From: Allobosea sp.
GTDB taxonomy: Bacteria > Pseudomonadota > Alphaproteobacteria > Rhizobiales > Beijerinckiaceae
Length of the DNA stretch: 64,000 nt
Assembly: GCF_017308075.1 (NCBI RefSeq)
Contig: NZ_JAFKFX010000025.1
Location: 124,001-188,000 of the forward strand
Direction: 5' to 3'
Positions 19,524 to 30,523 of this stretch are shown one piece after another (within the stretch, counting starts at the first letter, position 1; each line of letters opens with the position of its first letter). The position numbers and the translations under genes were made by a program. Below the pieces are notes generated by a model. That model saw nothing but the letters and a program-made list of their open reading frames with translations. It had not been told where the DNA came from and ran no database searches.

Positions 19524-20725
19524 GCGAACTCGACCTGCCGCTTGCCGGCATCCGTGTGCTCGATCTCTCGCGCATCCTTGCCGGCCCCTGGTGCGGCCAG
19601 GTGCTCGGCGATCTCGGCGCCGAGGTCATCAAGATCGAGCATCCGCTGCGCGGCGACGACACCCGCGACTGGGGCATCCGCGTCGGCGGCCGCAACACCT
19701 GCTATTTCAACAGCGTCAACCGCAACAAGCGCTCGGTCGGCGTCGATCTCGCCCAGCCCGAGGGCCTCGCCATCGTGCGTGCGCTGGCGGCGAAGGCGGA
19801 CGTGGTAATCCAGAACTTCAAGACCGGCGGCGCCGACAGGCTCGGCCTCGGCTATGCCGCGCTCAGCGCCGAAAACCCCGGACTGATCTACTGCTCGATC
19901 GCCGGCTATGACTCGGATGGGCCGGAGGCGACCCGGCCGGGCTATGACCTCGTGATCCAGGGCGAAGCCGGGCTGATGGCGCTGAATGGCGAGCCGACCC
20001 AGCCGCCGCTGAAATTCGGCGTCGCCGCCGTCGACCTCTTCACCGGGCAATATGCGGCGCAGGCCGTGCTAGCCGCGCTCGTCCAGCGCGGCCGCACCGG
20101 CAAGGGCCGCCATGTCGAGCTCGCTCTGTTCGATTCCGGCATGACCATCGGCGCCTATTATGCGCTGGAGGCTCTGGCGCTCGGCCAGGATCCGCCGCGC
20201 TATGGCAATGCCCATCCCTCGATCGTGCCCTATGGCGTGTTCGAGGCGGCCGATGGCGCCCTCGTCGTCACCGTCGGCAACAATGCCCAGTTCGAGCGTT
20301 TCTGCCGTCAAGTGATCGAGCGGCTCGATCTGCTCGAGGATGAGCGCTTCCGCACCAATCTGCAGCGCACCGTGCATCGCGCCGCCCTGATCACGGTGAT
20401 CGAGGCCGAACTGCGCGCCCGGCCCCGCGCCGAACTGCTGGCGCGGATGAGCGCGCAAGCCATCCCCTGCGGCGAGGTGCTCGGGCTGCACGAAGCCTTG
20501 CGTTCGGCCCGCGCGCAGGAGGCCGGCATGGTGGTCGAGAGCCAGCGGCCGGACGGCAGCGCCGGCACCGTGCTCGCGCCGCCCTACCGGCTCGACGGCG
20601 CGCGCGCCCCGGTGGGACGTCTGCCGCCCGATCTCGGCCAGGACACGCGGGAGGTGCTCACCGCCGAGCTCGGGCTCGACGCGGAACGCCTCGCGCTCTT
20701 GCAGGGAGCGGGCGTGATCGCCTGA
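19520..20725 (+). CDS. CaiB/BaiF (class III) CoA-transferase
   Basis: 401 aa, full family length. The N-terminal VLDLSRILAGPWCGQVLGDL and GAEVIKIEHP are the classic opening. RPGYDLVIQGEAGLM carries the catalytic Asp143, which forms the aspartyl anhydride, and NRNKRSVGVDL follows the family pattern. It transfers CoA between a donor thioester and a carboxylic acid. Because the adjacent pim-like operon has no acid-CoA ligase gene in view, this enzyme may activate the substrate acid (inference). It overlaps the IclR gene by four bases. Substrate not determinable. Confidence 0.9.
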   Translation: MSELDLPLAGIRVLDLSRILAGPWCGQVLGDLGAEVIKIEHPLRGDDTRDWGIRVGGRNTCYFNSVNRNKRSVGVDLAQPEGLAIVRALAAKADVVIQNFKTGGADRLGLGYAALSAENPGLIYCSIAGYDSDGPEATRPGYDLVIQGEAGLMALNGEPTQPPLKFGVAAVDLFTGQYAAQAVLAALVQRGRTGKGRHVELALFDSGMTIGAYYALEALALGQDPPRYGNAHPSIVPYGVFEAADGALVVTVGNNAQFERFCRQVIERLDLLEDERFRTNLQRTVHRAALITVIEAELRARPRAELLARMSAQAIPCGEVLGLHEALRSARAQEAGMVVESQRPDGSAGTVLAPPYRLDGARAPVGRLPPDLGQDTREVLTAELGLDAERLALLQGAGVIA

Positions 20726-20764
20726 TCGCACGGCCGGCCAGCGGGGCCGGGCGCGCGACGGTGC

Positions 20765-21022
20765 TCAATCGTCGTAGTCGTCGTAATCGCGGCGACGGCG
20801 ATAATAGCGCTCGCGTTCACGCTGCCGCCAATACTGGCGCTCACGTTCACGCTCCCGCCAGTAGCGGCGCCGACGGCGACGGCGGTCATCATCATCGTCG
20901 TCGTCATCATCGTCCGCCCGCGCCGGGGCGCTACCGATCACCGTCGCAAAGACGGCGAGCAAGGGTAGCCCGAACAGGCTGCCGCGCAGCAGGCGGCGGC
21001 GGTCGAGATCGGTTTCGGCCAT
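20765..21022 (-). CDS. small exported Asp/Arg-rich polyampholyte
   Basis: 85 aa, family not recognised. Residues 1-36 form a Tat-like export signal (DRRRLLRG, a hydrophobic core, then SAPARA). The mature part begins with ten Asp, then seven Arg, then two imperfect copies of an aromatic pair plus alternating Arg/Glu (YWRERERERQ and YWRQRERER), and ends YYRRRRDYDDYDD. All Asp codons mix GAC and GAT and the Arg codons vary, so the tract is not a simple triplet slippage array. GAGGAG lies about 11 bases before the ATG. It sits between the CoA-transferase and sitD. A metal or polyanion binding role is possible but unproven. Confidence 0.7.
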   Translation of the reverse strand: MAETDLDRRRLLRGSLFGLPLLAVFATVIGSAPARADDDDDDDDDDRRRRRRRYWRERERERQYWRQRERERYYRRRRDYDDYDD

Positions 21023-21101
21023 GATCCACGCGCTCCTCGAAGGCCGACACGGAGATGCCGGCCGATGCCAAACGCCCCAGCCGAGCCATTATTCCTGGCG
21101 A

Positions 21102-21971
21102 TCACGCTTTCGTGAAGTCTCCCGCGACGGCGCTCGAGGCCCGGCGCCGGCTCGCCCGCCAGAGATTGGCGGCGAGCGCCAGGGCGAAGAACCCGCCCTG
21201 GACCACCACGATGCAGGGGCCGGTCGCGGCATCGAGATGGAAGGAGAGGATCGTGCCGGCGACGCTCGACAAGGTCGCCGAGGCGATCGCGACCAGCAGC
21301 ATCAGGTCGAAACGGCGGCTCGTCAGGTAACCGATCGCGCCCGGCGCCACCAGCATGGCGACGACCAGGATGATGCCGACCGCCTTCAGCGCCGCGACGA
21401 TGGTCAAAGCCAGCAAGGCGAGCAGGCCGAAATGCAGCGCCCTGACCGGCAGACCGATGGCGCGCGCATGACCGGGATCGAAGGCGTGCAGCAGGAAGTC
21501 GCGCCGCTTCAGCAGCATGATCGCAGTGACCGGCAGCGCGATCAGCGCGGTTTCGGCGATGTCGGCCCAGGTCACACCGAGCATGTTGCCGAAGAGGATG
21601 TGCATCAGGTGCTGGTCGCTATCGACCTTGACGAAGAGCACGAGGCCGAGCGCGAACATGCCGGAGAAGACGATGCCCATCACCGTGTCCTCCTTCACCC
21701 GGCTGTTCTCCTTGAGATAGCCGATGCCGAAGGCGCAGCCGAGCCCGGCGGCGAAGGCGCCGAGCGCCAGCGGCAGGCTGGCGACATGGGCGAGCACGAT
21801 GCCGGGCAGCACCGCATGCGAGACCGCATCGCCCATCAGCGACCAGCCCTTGAGCACGAGGAAGCAGGAGAGCACGGCGCAGACCAGGCCGACCATCACC
21901 GCGACGATCAGGCCGCGCTGCATAAACTCGTGCGCGAAGGGGGAGAGCAGCCAGGTCTGGACGAGGCTCAT
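21102..21971 (-). CDS. sitD: manganese/iron ABC transporter permease
   Basis: Inner-membrane permease of the ABC-3 family, 289 aa with about eight or nine hydrophobic segments. [20 protein letters not shown] near the N-terminus is the family signature that contacts the ATPase. The start was chosen at ATG 21971, which overlaps the sitC stop by four bases. A longer open frame to 22931 is an artefact over sitC. It is last in sitABCD. With two permease genes the system is SitABCD-type (Mn2+/Fe2+) rather than the single-permease znuABC type. Confidence 0.92.
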   Translation of the reverse strand: MSLVQTWLLSPFAHEFMQRGLIVAVMVGLVCAVLSCFLVLKGWSLMGDAVSHAVLPGIVLAHVASLPLALGAFAAGLGCAFGIGYLKENSRVKEDTVMGIVFSGMFALGLVLFVKVDSDQHLMHILFGNMLGVTWADIAETALIALPVTAIMLLKRRDFLLHAFDPGHARAIGLPVRALHFGLLALLALTIVAALKAVGIILVVAMLVAPGAIGYLTSRRFDLMLLVAIASATLSSVAGTILSFHLDAATGPCIVVVQGGFFALALAANLWRASRRRASSAVAGDFTKA

Positions 21972-22822
21972 GCGGAAGCCCTCGCACTCGCCGCCCGCCG
22001 CGCCGCCAGCCTTCCATGCTTTGGCGCGAAGACGAAGGCAGCGAGGAAGAGCAGGGTCTGGAAGACGACGATAAGCCCGCCGGTCGAGCCGTCGAGGAAG
22101 TAGCTGACATAGGCGCCGACCGCCGAGGTGACGACGCCCATCGTCACCGCGATCGCGATCAGCCGGCCGAAACGATCGGTCATGAGATAGGCGGTGGCCC
22201 CCGGCGTCACCACCATGGCGATGACGAGGCAGGCACCGACCGTCTGCAGCGCAGCGACCGTGCAGGCACTGAGCAGGACGAAGAACAGGATCTTCAGCCT
22301 GAGCGGGTTCAGCCCGACGCTGCGGGCATGGTTCTCGTCGAAGAAGACCAGCATCAGGTCCTTCCAGCGCGCCAGCAGGATCGCGAGCGAGACTAGCGTG
22401 ATGATCGCGACCTGGATCACGTCCTCGTCGGAAATGCCGAGGATGTTGCCGAGCACGATCGACTGGACATTGACCGAGGTCGGGTTGATCGAGACGATCA
22501 GCAGGCCGATGGCGAAGAAGCTGGTGAAGACGATGCCGATCACCGCGTCCTCGCGCAGTTGCGTGCGCACCCTGACCAGCGCCATGGCGAGCGCCGCGAG
22601 CAGCCCGGAAAAGAAGGCGCCGGCGGCATAGGGCACCTTCAGCAGATAGGCGAGCGCAACGCCGGGGACGATCGCATGCGCCAGCGCGTCGCCCATCAGC
22701 GACCAGCCCTTCAGCATCAGATAGCAGGAGAGGAAGGCGCAGACCCCGCCGACCAGGGCCGAGACCCAGATCGCCTTGACCATGTACTGGTAGCCGAAGG
22801 GCTCGAGCAGGAATTCGATCAT
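21968..22822 (-). CDS. sitC: manganese/iron ABC transporter permease
   Basis: First permease of the pair, 284 aa. [19 protein letters not shown] repeats the ABC-3 signature seen in sitD, showing the two are paralogues. There are about eight membrane segments and a basic, Ala-rich C-terminal tail (about 268-284). Four-base ATGA overlaps on both sides (sitB stop with sitC start, sitC stop with sitD start) indicate strict translational coupling. It forms the heterodimeric channel with SitD. Confidence 0.92.
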   Translation of the reverse strand: MIEFLLEPFGYQYMVKAIWVSALVGGVCAFLSCYLMLKGWSLMGDALAHAIVPGVALAYLLKVPYAAGAFFSGLLAALAMALVRVRTQLREDAVIGIVFTSFFAIGLLIVSINPTSVNVQSIVLGNILGISDEDVIQVAIITLVSLAILLARWKDLMLVFFDENHARSVGLNPLRLKILFFVLLSACTVAALQTVGACLVIAMVVTPGATAYLMTDRFGRLIAIAVTMGVVTSAVGAYVSYFLDGSTGGLIVVFQTLLFLAAFVFAPKHGRLAARRAASARASA

Positions 22823-23730
22823 GGCTTGTCGTCCGTGCTGCCGCTCGCCAGCTTCTCATGGTCGCGCTCGCCATAGAGCACGAGCGGCCTCTCATCGTCG
22901 GTGAGCACGGTGATCCGCCGGGCATCGGCATCGTCGTGCAGGGCCGTGCCCTCGAGCCGGAAATGCCGGAGCGCGCCGCCGAAGGCCCGCTGCAGGTTCT
23001 CCTGGGTGAAGGTGGTCTCGGTCGGCCCCGCCGCCAGCACGGTCTTGTTGATGATCACGACCTGGTCGCAGAATTCCGGGATCGAGCCGAGATTATGGGT
23101 CGAGACCAGCATCAGCCGCCCTTCGGCCCTGAGCTCGCGCATCAGCGAGACGATCTGGTCCTCGGTCTTGACGTCGACGCCGGTGAAGGGCTCGTCGAGC
23201 AGGATCACCTGCCCGCCCTGCGCCAAAGCGCGCGCCAGGAAGACGCGCTTGCGCTGCCCGCCCGAGAGCTCGCCGATCTGGCGGCGGCGGAAATCGAGCA
23301 TGTTGACCCGGGCCAGCGCCTGCTCCACCGCCTCGCGATCGGCCTTTCGCGGCAGGCGCAGGAAGCCCATATGGCCATAGCGCCCCATCATCACGACGTC
23401 CTCGACCAGAACCGGAAAGGTCCAGTCGACCTCCTCAGCCTGGGGTACATAGGCGACAAGGCCACGCTTCAGCGCCCGCTGCACCTCGAGTCCGGCGATC
23501 CGCACAAGGCCGGCAGCCGGCTTCAGGAAGCCCATCAGCGTCTTGAAGATCGTCGACTTGCCGGAGCCGTTGATGCCGACCAGCGCGCAGATCGTGCCCG
23601 GCCCGAGCCCGAAGGAGGCGTCGTTCACGGCGGTGACGCCGTTGGCATAGCTCACGGTGACGCCCTCCACCGTGATCGAGGGCGCGCCTTCCGCCGCGAG
23701 CCGCGGCGCTATCGGGCGATGCAGGTTCAC
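22819..23730 (-). CDS. sitB: manganese/iron ABC transporter ATP-binding protein
   Basis: 303 aa ATPase. Walker [10 protein letters not shown] (about 52-60), signature [15 protein letters not shown], and Walker [13 protein letters not shown] are intact. A C-terminal extension of about 40 residues beyond the usual ABC core ends in charged residues. The start overlaps the sitA stop by four bases. It powers import of Mn2+ or Fe2+ through SitCD. Confidence 0.93.
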   Translation of the reverse strand: MNLHRPIAPRLAAEGAPSITVEGVTVSYANGVTAVNDASFGLGPGTICALVGINGSGKSTIFKTLMGFLKPAAGLVRIAGLEVQRALKRGLVAYVPQAEEVDWTFPVLVEDVVMMGRYGHMGFLRLPRKADREAVEQALARVNMLDFRRRQIGELSGGQRKRVFLARALAQGGQVILLDEPFTGVDVKTEDQIVSLMRELRAEGRLMLVSTHNLGSIPEFCDQVVIINKTVLAAGPTETTFTQENLQRAFGGALRHFRLEGTALHDDADARRITVLTDDERPLVLYGERDHEKLASGSTDDKP

Positions 23731-24647
23731 TGACCGAACCCCTTGGCGATGGTGTCGACGGTGACTTCCAGCAGCTTCAGATAGGTCGGCACGGCGCCGC
23801 GCGCATCGGAGAGCGAGTCGACATAGAGCACGCCGCCATATTTCGCCCCGGTCTCGCGCGCCACCTGCTTGGCGGCGCGGTCCGAGATCGTGCTCTCGCT
23901 GAACACAGCCGGGAGCTTGTTCTTGCGGACGAGGTCGATCAGCCGGCGCACCTGCTGCGGCGTGCCCTGCTCATCGGCATTGATCGGCCAGAGATAGGCT
24001 TCGCGCCAGCCATAGTCGCGCGTGAGATAGCTGAAGGCGCCCTCGCTGGAGACGAGCCAGCGCTTGTCCTCCGGCACCTTGTCGAGCCTTGCGCGCAGCG
24101 GCGCGTCCATCGCCTGGATCTGCGCGGCATAGGCGGCGGCGTTCCTGGCATAGGTCTCGGCATTGGCCGGATCGGCCTCGCTCAGCGCCTTGCGGATATT
24201 CTCGACATAGATCAGCGCGCTTGCCGTCGACATCCAGGCATGCGGGTTGGGCTTGCCCTCATAGGGCCCCTCCTTGATGCCCATCGGCACGATGCCCTCG
24301 GTCACCACCGCGCTCTTCACGTTCTTCACATTGTCGAAGAAGCGCTCGAACCAGCGCTCGAGATTCATCCCGTTCCAGAGCACGAGATCGGCCGACTGCG
24401 CCTTGACCACGTCGAGCGGCGTCGGCTGGTAGTCGTGGATCTCGGCGCCGGGCTTGGTGATCGACTCGACGATCGCCGCCGTGCCGGCGACGTTCTGGGC
24501 GATGTCCTGGATCACCGTGAAAGTGGTGACGACACGCAACGGCTTGCCGGACACGGCCTGCGCCAGCGCGGTCAGAGGATCGAAGGCGAGGCCCAGCGCC
24601 AGCGGGGCAGCAGCGAGCAGGCTCAGGAAACGGCGGCGCGGGGACAT
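23727..24647 (-). CDS. sitA: manganese/iron ABC transporter substrate-binding protein
   Basis: Cluster 9 (ZnuA/SitA-like) periplasmic metal-binding protein, 306 aa. The N-terminal [18 protein letters not shown] fits a Tat-type signal (RRxFL). Metal ligands expected in the family are visible: His in EIHDYQPTP, His in NPHAWMSTA, Glu in the SEGAFSYL region, and Asp in YVDSLSD. The region between the first two His is short and lacks a His-rich loop, which favours Mn/Fe over Zn. The start is ATG 24647 with GGAG upstream. It is first in sitABCD, behind two Mur-like boxes. Confidence 0.92.
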   Translation of the reverse strand: MSPRRRFLSLLAAAPLALGLAFDPLTALAQAVSGKPLRVVTTFTVIQDIAQNVAGTAAIVESITKPGAEIHDYQPTPLDVVKAQSADLVLWNGMNLERWFERFFDNVKNVKSAVVTEGIVPMGIKEGPYEGKPNPHAWMSTASALIYVENIRKALSEADPANAETYARNAAAYAAQIQAMDAPLRARLDKVPEDKRWLVSSEGAFSYLTRDYGWREAYLWPINADEQGTPQQVRRLIDLVRKNKLPAVFSESTISDRAAKQVARETGAKYGGVLYVDSLSDARGAVPTYLKLLEVTVDTIAKGFGQ

Positions 24648-24685
24648 GCTTTCTCCAGCGTTCGATGGCGCATGGCCGAACGCTA

Positions 24686-24701
24686 TTGCAAACCACTTGC
24701 A
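24686..24701. promoter_or_regulatory. Mur/Fur-type box 1
   Basis: TTGCAAACCACTTGCA lies in the gap between sitA and the Fur/Mur regulator gene. It resembles the TTGCAA-rich Mur-responsive sequences known upstream of rhizobial sit operons. A very similar 16-mer follows 29 bases away. Confidence 0.6.
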
Positions 24702-24714
24702 TCTGTCAACGCAG

Positions 24715-24730
24715 TTGCGAACGATTTGCG
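24715..24730. promoter_or_regulatory. Mur/Fur-type box 2
   Basis: TTGCGAACGATTTGCG, the same pattern as box 1 (shared form TTGCRAACSAYTTGCR). A further TTTGCAAATGC occurs at 24740-24750. Tandem sites in a divergent promoter suggest joint control of sitABCD and the regulator. Confidence 0.6.
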
Positions 24731-24775
24731 ATAACTGCTTTTGCAAATGCCTCTCAGCGTTGCTACCTCTCTGCC

Positions 24776-25228
24776 ATGAAGGGAATCGACCAGCGCGTGG
24801 AGGCTTTCGAGGGCCAGCTCCGCCAGGCGGGGCTGCGCATGACGCAGCAGCGCCGGCTGATCCTGCGCGTGCTCGCCGAAGCCGACGACCATCCGGACGC
24901 CAAGGGCATCTTCACCCGCGCCTTCGCGCATGATCCGACACTCTCGCTGTCGACGGTCTACCGGACGATGAAGCTTTTGGAGACGCAAGGCGCGATCGAG
25001 CGCCACGCCTTCGAGGACGGCGTCTCGCGCTATGAGCACGCCGACCAGGAGCATCACGACCACCTGATCGATGTCGAGACCGGAACGGTGGTGGAGTTCT
25101 CCTCGCCCGAGATCGAGGCGCTGCAGGCCAAGATCGCCGCCGAGCTCGGCTATGAGATCGTGCGCCACCGGCTGGAGCTCTATGGGCGCAAGATCAAGGC
25201 GCCGCGCCGCAAGCCTGCCGCAAAGTAA
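24776..25228 (+). CDS. mur: Fur/Mur family metalloregulator
   Basis: 150 aa. The winged helix is QQRRLILRVLAEADDHPDAKGIF then PTLSLSTVYRTMKLLE; the latter is the Fur recognition helix. The metal/dimerisation part has HADQEHHDHLIDVETGTVVEF. There is no cysteine in the protein, so the structural CxxC zinc site of Zur and many Fur proteins is absent, as in rhizobial Mur. It is divergent from sitABCD with Mur-like boxes between, hence manganese-responsive control is likely. The start has a weak Shine-Dalgarno; a 37-residue upstream extension would overlap the boxes and is rejected. Confidence 0.85.
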   Translation: MKGIDQRVEAFEGQLRQAGLRMTQQRRLILRVLAEADDHPDAKGIFTRAFAHDPTLSLSTVYRTMKLLETQGAIERHAFEDGVSRYEHADQEHHDHLIDVETGTVVEFSSPEIEALQAKIAAELGYEIVRHRLELYGRKIKAPRRKPAAK

Positions 25229-25290
25229 GCCTGAGGCGCCCCGCAGCGACCTCGGCCGCCGCCGGCGATCGCGTCATGAGGAATTAAAAG

Positions 25291-25319
25291 AAAATGGCCG
25301 GATCGGATCCGGCCATTTT
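25291..25319. terminator. perfect 14-bp hairpin, bidirectional terminator
   Basis: AAAATGGCCGGATC (25291-25304), one G, then GATCCGGCCATTTT (25306-25319). GC-rich stem with A and T ends on either side. It serves both the Fur/Mur gene (plus) and acs (minus, stop at 25338). Confidence 0.85.
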
Positions 25320-25337
25320 CCGTGTCGTTTTCGGGAC

Positions 25338-27290
<1,953 letters not shown>

Positions 27291-27554
27291 ATCAGACATC
27301 TCCCCAGACTTCGGCCGTCGGCGTGAGCCGGAGGCGGCTCTGGGCGGCATGGCGCCGTCGTCGCGATCCGACGCGGCTTCGTTCAAGTTCATCACATCAT
27401 AAGACGCAAGCCATCGGCGACAAGCGCCGGCGGCTCGCACTTTCGTTGCTGCGACTTTCGGCGGGGGAGCGAGCTCCGCCGCTGCGCCCGGGTCGCTCCG
27501 GATACGCCGTCGCGTGCCCTGCCGGCCTCCCGGTGGACGCACGCGGAAACGGTC

Positions 27555-27965
27555 TCAGAGCCCGCCCATCCTGCAGACGATCGCCCATTCCTCGTCGGTC
27601 ACGGGCTGCACCGACAGGCGGAAGGAGGTGACCAGCGACATCTTGGCGAGGCTCGGCTCGGCCTTCACCGCGGCGAGCGTCACCGGCTTGGGCAAGGGCT
27701 TCACCGCCTTGAAATCGACCAGCACCCAGGGCGGGCCCGCTTCGCTCCAGGGATAGTGCTCCTTGATGACCTCGACGATGCCGACCACCGCGAGCCCTTC
27801 ATTGGAATGGTAGAAGAAGACCTGCTCGCCCTTCTTCATCGCCATCAGGTTGAGCTTGGCGGTGTGGTTCTTCACCCCGTCCCAGCGCGTGCCCTCGGCC
27901 CCGGCCTTGACCTGGTCCTCCCAGGACCAGACCGAGGGTTCCGATTTGATCAGCCAGTGAGCCAT
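27555..27965 (-). CDS. EVE domain protein
   Basis: 136 aa, a single EVE (PUA-like) domain from end to end: MAHWLIKSEPSVWSW at the start, then VKNHTAKLNLMAMKKGEQVFFYHSNE, and PSLAKMSLVTSFRLSVQPV near the end. These are the family's characteristic stretches. EVE domains bind modified bases in DNA or RNA (family knowledge); the role of the stand-alone bacterial form is not settled. The start overlaps the stop of the upstream 110-residue gene by one base (TGATG), so the two are co-translated. Confidence 0.9.
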   Translation of the reverse strand: MAHWLIKSEPSVWSWEDQVKAGAEGTRWDGVKNHTAKLNLMAMKKGEQVFFYHSNEGLAVVGIVEVIKEHYPWSEAGPPWVLVDFKAVKPLPKPVTLAAVKAEPSLAKMSLVTSFRLSVQPVTDEEWAIVCRMGGL

Positions 27966-28297
27966 CAGGCGTCGTCCTCTTCTTCCTTCAAAGGCGCCGG
28001 CGGCCGCGAGGCGGCCTCGCCCTGCTCGTTCCAGAACCGCACCATCTCGCGGGTCAGCGCGGCGTAGTCCTGCGGGCTGAGCTCGATCCTGGTCTCGCCC
28101 TCGCCGAAGGGCAGGATCAGCACGAAGCGATGCGTGTCCTCGCGGCGGCGGCGGCGCAGTTCGATCACCCGCCCGGCGATCCGCCCGGCCAGAGGCACGG
28201 GCTGGCTCTCGGCCACCAGCTCCGCGCCGGTGGTCTTGCGTACCTCGGCGATGCCGCGGGCCACGCGTTTCGTCAGGTCGGACCAGTCATTGGCCAT
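27965..28297 (-). CDS. conserved hypothetical protein
   Basis: 110 aa, family not recognised with certainty. It begins MANDWSDLTKRVARGIAEVR, has a basic RRRRREDTHRFVLILP segment and ends in an acidic Glu/Asp tail (LKEEEDDA). No signal peptide or membrane segment. GGGGAG precedes the ATG. It lies between gpsA and the EVE gene and is coupled to the latter by a one-base overlap. Similar small proteins often accompany tsaD-gpsA in this order. Confidence 0.75.
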   Translation of the reverse strand: MANDWSDLTKRVARGIAEVRKTTGAELVAESQPVPLAGRIAGRVIELRRRRREDTHRFVLILPFGEGETRIELSPQDYAALTREMVRFWNEQGEAASRPPAPLKEEEDDA

Positions 28298-28326
28298 TAT
28301 TCGCTCCCCGCCCGGTTCCAGCCGTT

Positions 28327-29325
28327 TCAGTTTTCGGAACGGATCGGCCGCGCCAGCAGCCCGGCGACCGCCTCGCGGACCCCGATCTTTCCGGCGATGA
28401 TCGCCGCGACCGCTTCCGCGATCGGCGTCTCGATTCCTCGCGCCCGCGCCATCTCCGCCAGGATCGCCGCCGTGAAGGCGCCTTCGGCGAGCTTGCCGCC
28501 GGCTGCCTCGGCCGGCGTGCTGCCCTGCCCCAGCGCCAGCCCATAGGCAAAATTGCGCGATTGTGCCGAGGCACAGGAGAGCACGACGTCGCCCAGGCCC
28601 GAAAGCCCCATCAGCGTCTCCGACTGCGCCCCGAAGGCCTCGCCGAAACGGCGCAGCTCGGAAAAGCCGCGCGCCACCAGCGCCGCCCGGGCGCTCTCGC
28701 CATAACCGAGCCCGATCGCGATGCCCGCAGCGATGGCGAGCACGTTCTTGGCGGCGCCGCCGATCTCGACGCCGCGCGGGTCGTTGCTGTGATAGATGCG
28801 CAGCGAAGACGAACTCAGCACCTCGGCGAGCTTCTGCGCCAGCACGGGCTCGCTCGCCGCCAGGGTCAGCGCCGTCGGCAGGCCGCGGGCGATGTCGACG
28901 GCGAAGCTCGGGCCCGACAGGATCGCCGGCACCGCGCCCGGCCAGAGCTCGGCGATGATCTGCGTGGTGAACAGGCCGCTCTTCTGCTCGATGCCCTTGG
29001 CGGCCGAGATCGCCGGCAACCCGGAAGGCAAGGCTTGCGCGAGGCTCGTGCAGACCGGCCGCAGCGACTGGGTCGGCACCGCCAGGATCAGCGCCTGCGC
29101 CGCGGCCAGCGCCGTCAGCTCGGCGGCCGGCTCGACGGCCTCCGGCAGGATCGCGCCCGGCAGGCGCGGCACTTCGCGGCGTGCGCGCATCGCCGCGACC
29201 GCCTCGCCGTCGCGGGCCCAAAGGATCACGCGCCGTCCGGCCCGTGCCGCCGCCAAGGCAAGCGCCGCGCCGAAGGCGCCGCCACCGACGACGCCGATCG
29301 TGGCGAACCGATCCGCTGCCATCAC
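28327..29325 (-). CDS. gpsA: glycerol-3-phosphate dehydrogenase [NAD(P)+]
   Basis: Makes sn-glycerol-3-phosphate for phospholipid synthesis from dihydroxyacetone phosphate; 332 aa. The N-terminal [17 protein letters not shown] binds NAD(P). [30 protein letters not shown] and [20 protein letters not shown] are the typical catalytic regions, the last with the catalytic Lys. The start overlaps the tsaD stop by four bases (ATGA). Confidence 0.95.
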   Translation of the reverse strand: MMAADRFATIGVVGGGAFGAALALAAARAGRRVILWARDGEAVAAMRARREVPRLPGAILPEAVEPAAELTALAAAQALILAVPTQSLRPVCTSLAQALPSGLPAISAAKGIEQKSGLFTTQIIAELWPGAVPAILSGPSFAVDIARGLPTALTLAASEPVLAQKLAEVLSSSSLRIYHSNDPRGVEIGGAAKNVLAIAAGIAIGLGYGESARAALVARGFSELRRFGEAFGAQSETLMGLSGLGDVVLSCASAQSRNFAYGLALGQGSTPAEAAGGKLAEGAFTAAILAEMARARGIETPIAEAVAAIIAGKIGVREAVAGLLARPIRSEN

Positions 29326-30365
29326 ACGGCGGCCTTGAGCTCGTCGAGCGGCCAGCGCGGCCGGGCGACCGCGCTCATATCGTCGATCATGCCGAGCCGC
29401 AGCCGCTCCAGCCCGGCCCAGGCGATCATCGCGCCATTATCGCCGCAGAGCGCCAGCGGCGGCGCGACCATCGGCAGCCCGGCCTCGGTGGCAAGCCGCA
29501 TCAGCCCGGAACGGATCGTCTGGTTGGCGGCGACGCCGCCGGCGACGACGAGCGTCGACGGGCTGATCCCGGCCTCGCGGCAGGCGCGCAGCCCGGCCCG
29601 GGTCCGGTCGACCAGAACATCGACAACCGCGGCCTGGAAGGAGGCGCAGAGATCGGCGACATCGCGATCGGAAAGCGGCGCGATCCGCTCCGCCAGCAGC
29701 CGCACCGCCGTCTTCAGGCCCGACAGCGAGAAATCCGGCTTGGGTCGCCCGGTCATCGGCCGCGGGAACTCGAAACGCTCGGAATCGCCCTTGAGTGCCT
29801 CGCGCTCGACCGAGGGGCCGCCGGGATAGGGCAGGCCCAGCATCTTGGCGATCTTGTCGAAGGCTTCGCCGACCGCGTCGTCGATGGTCGTGCCCAGCCG
29901 AAGGTAGTCGCCGACGCCGCGCACGGCGAGCAATTGCGTGTGCCCGCCGGAAACCAGCAGCAGCAGATAGGGGAAGGCGACATCGTCGGTCAGCCGCGCG
30001 GTCAGGGCATGGCCCTCGAGATGGTTGACCGCGATGAAGGGCTTGCCGGTCACCAGAGCGATCGCCTTGGCGCTGGTCAGGCCGACCATCACGCCGCCGA
30101 CCAATCCCGGCCCGGCCGCCGCCGCGACCGCGTCGATCTCCGAGGCCTTGAGCCCGGCATTTTCGAAGGCGCGCGCGACGATCCGGTCGATTGCCTCGAC
30201 ATGGGCGCGTGCCGCGATCTCCGGAACGACCCCGCCATAGGCGGCATGCGCCGCGATCTGGCTCAGGATCTCGTTGGACAAAATCTTGGCCGCGCCGCCG
30301 CGCTCGACGCCGACGATCGCGGCGGCGGTCTCGTCGCAGGTGGTCTCTATGCCCAGAACTCGCAT
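29322..30365 (-). CDS. tsaD: tRNA N6-adenosine threonylcarbamoyltransferase
   Basis: Transfers the threonylcarbamoyl group to A37 of ANN-decoding tRNAs, with TsaB, TsaE and TsaC elsewhere. 347 aa, full length. [18 protein letters not shown] at the N-terminus, the metal pair in [12 protein letters not shown] (HxxxH), [11 protein letters not shown] and [13 protein letters not shown] match the Kae1/YgjD core. It is the first gene of a minus-strand run with gpsA, divergent from hemC. The ATG at 30365 is supported by the conserved beginning. Confidence 0.95.
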   Translation of the reverse strand: MRVLGIETTCDETAAAIVGVERGGAAKILSNEILSQIAAHAAYGGVVPEIAARAHVEAIDRIVARAFENAGLKASEIDAVAAAAGPGLVGGVMVGLTSAKAIALVTGKPFIAVNHLEGHALTARLTDDVAFPYLLLLVSGGHTQLLAVRGVGDYLRLGTTIDDAVGEAFDKIAKMLGLPYPGGPSVEREALKGDSERFEFPRPMTGRPKPDFSLSGLKTAVRLLAERIAPLSDRDVADLCASFQAAVVDVLVDRTRAGLRACREAGISPSTLVVAGGVAANQTIRSGLMRLATEAGLPMVAPPLALCGDNGAMIAWAGLERLRLGMIDDMSAVARPRWPLDELKAAV

Positions 30366-30523
30366 GGCCGGTCGGTCGGAAAGCTCGCTGGTTTAAGGTC
30401 CCGGCAGCGGGGTGGCTGACAGGTGCGCGGTTTCGCGCGGGGATTTCCTTCGTATAGTGCTGCAGAAAGAGAAGGCCAATGGCGCGCGGGACGTTGCGCC
30501 GGGAAACGGAGAATTTGCGCCGA

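Noticed and set aside
20883-20912. Poly-Asp tract as a simple triplet microsatellite
   Set aside because: Codons are mixed GAC and GAT in no regular order, so the tract is not a plain slippage repeat.
30453-30458. TATAGT as a hemC promoter -10
   Set aside because: No acceptable -35 at 16-18 bases, so not listed.
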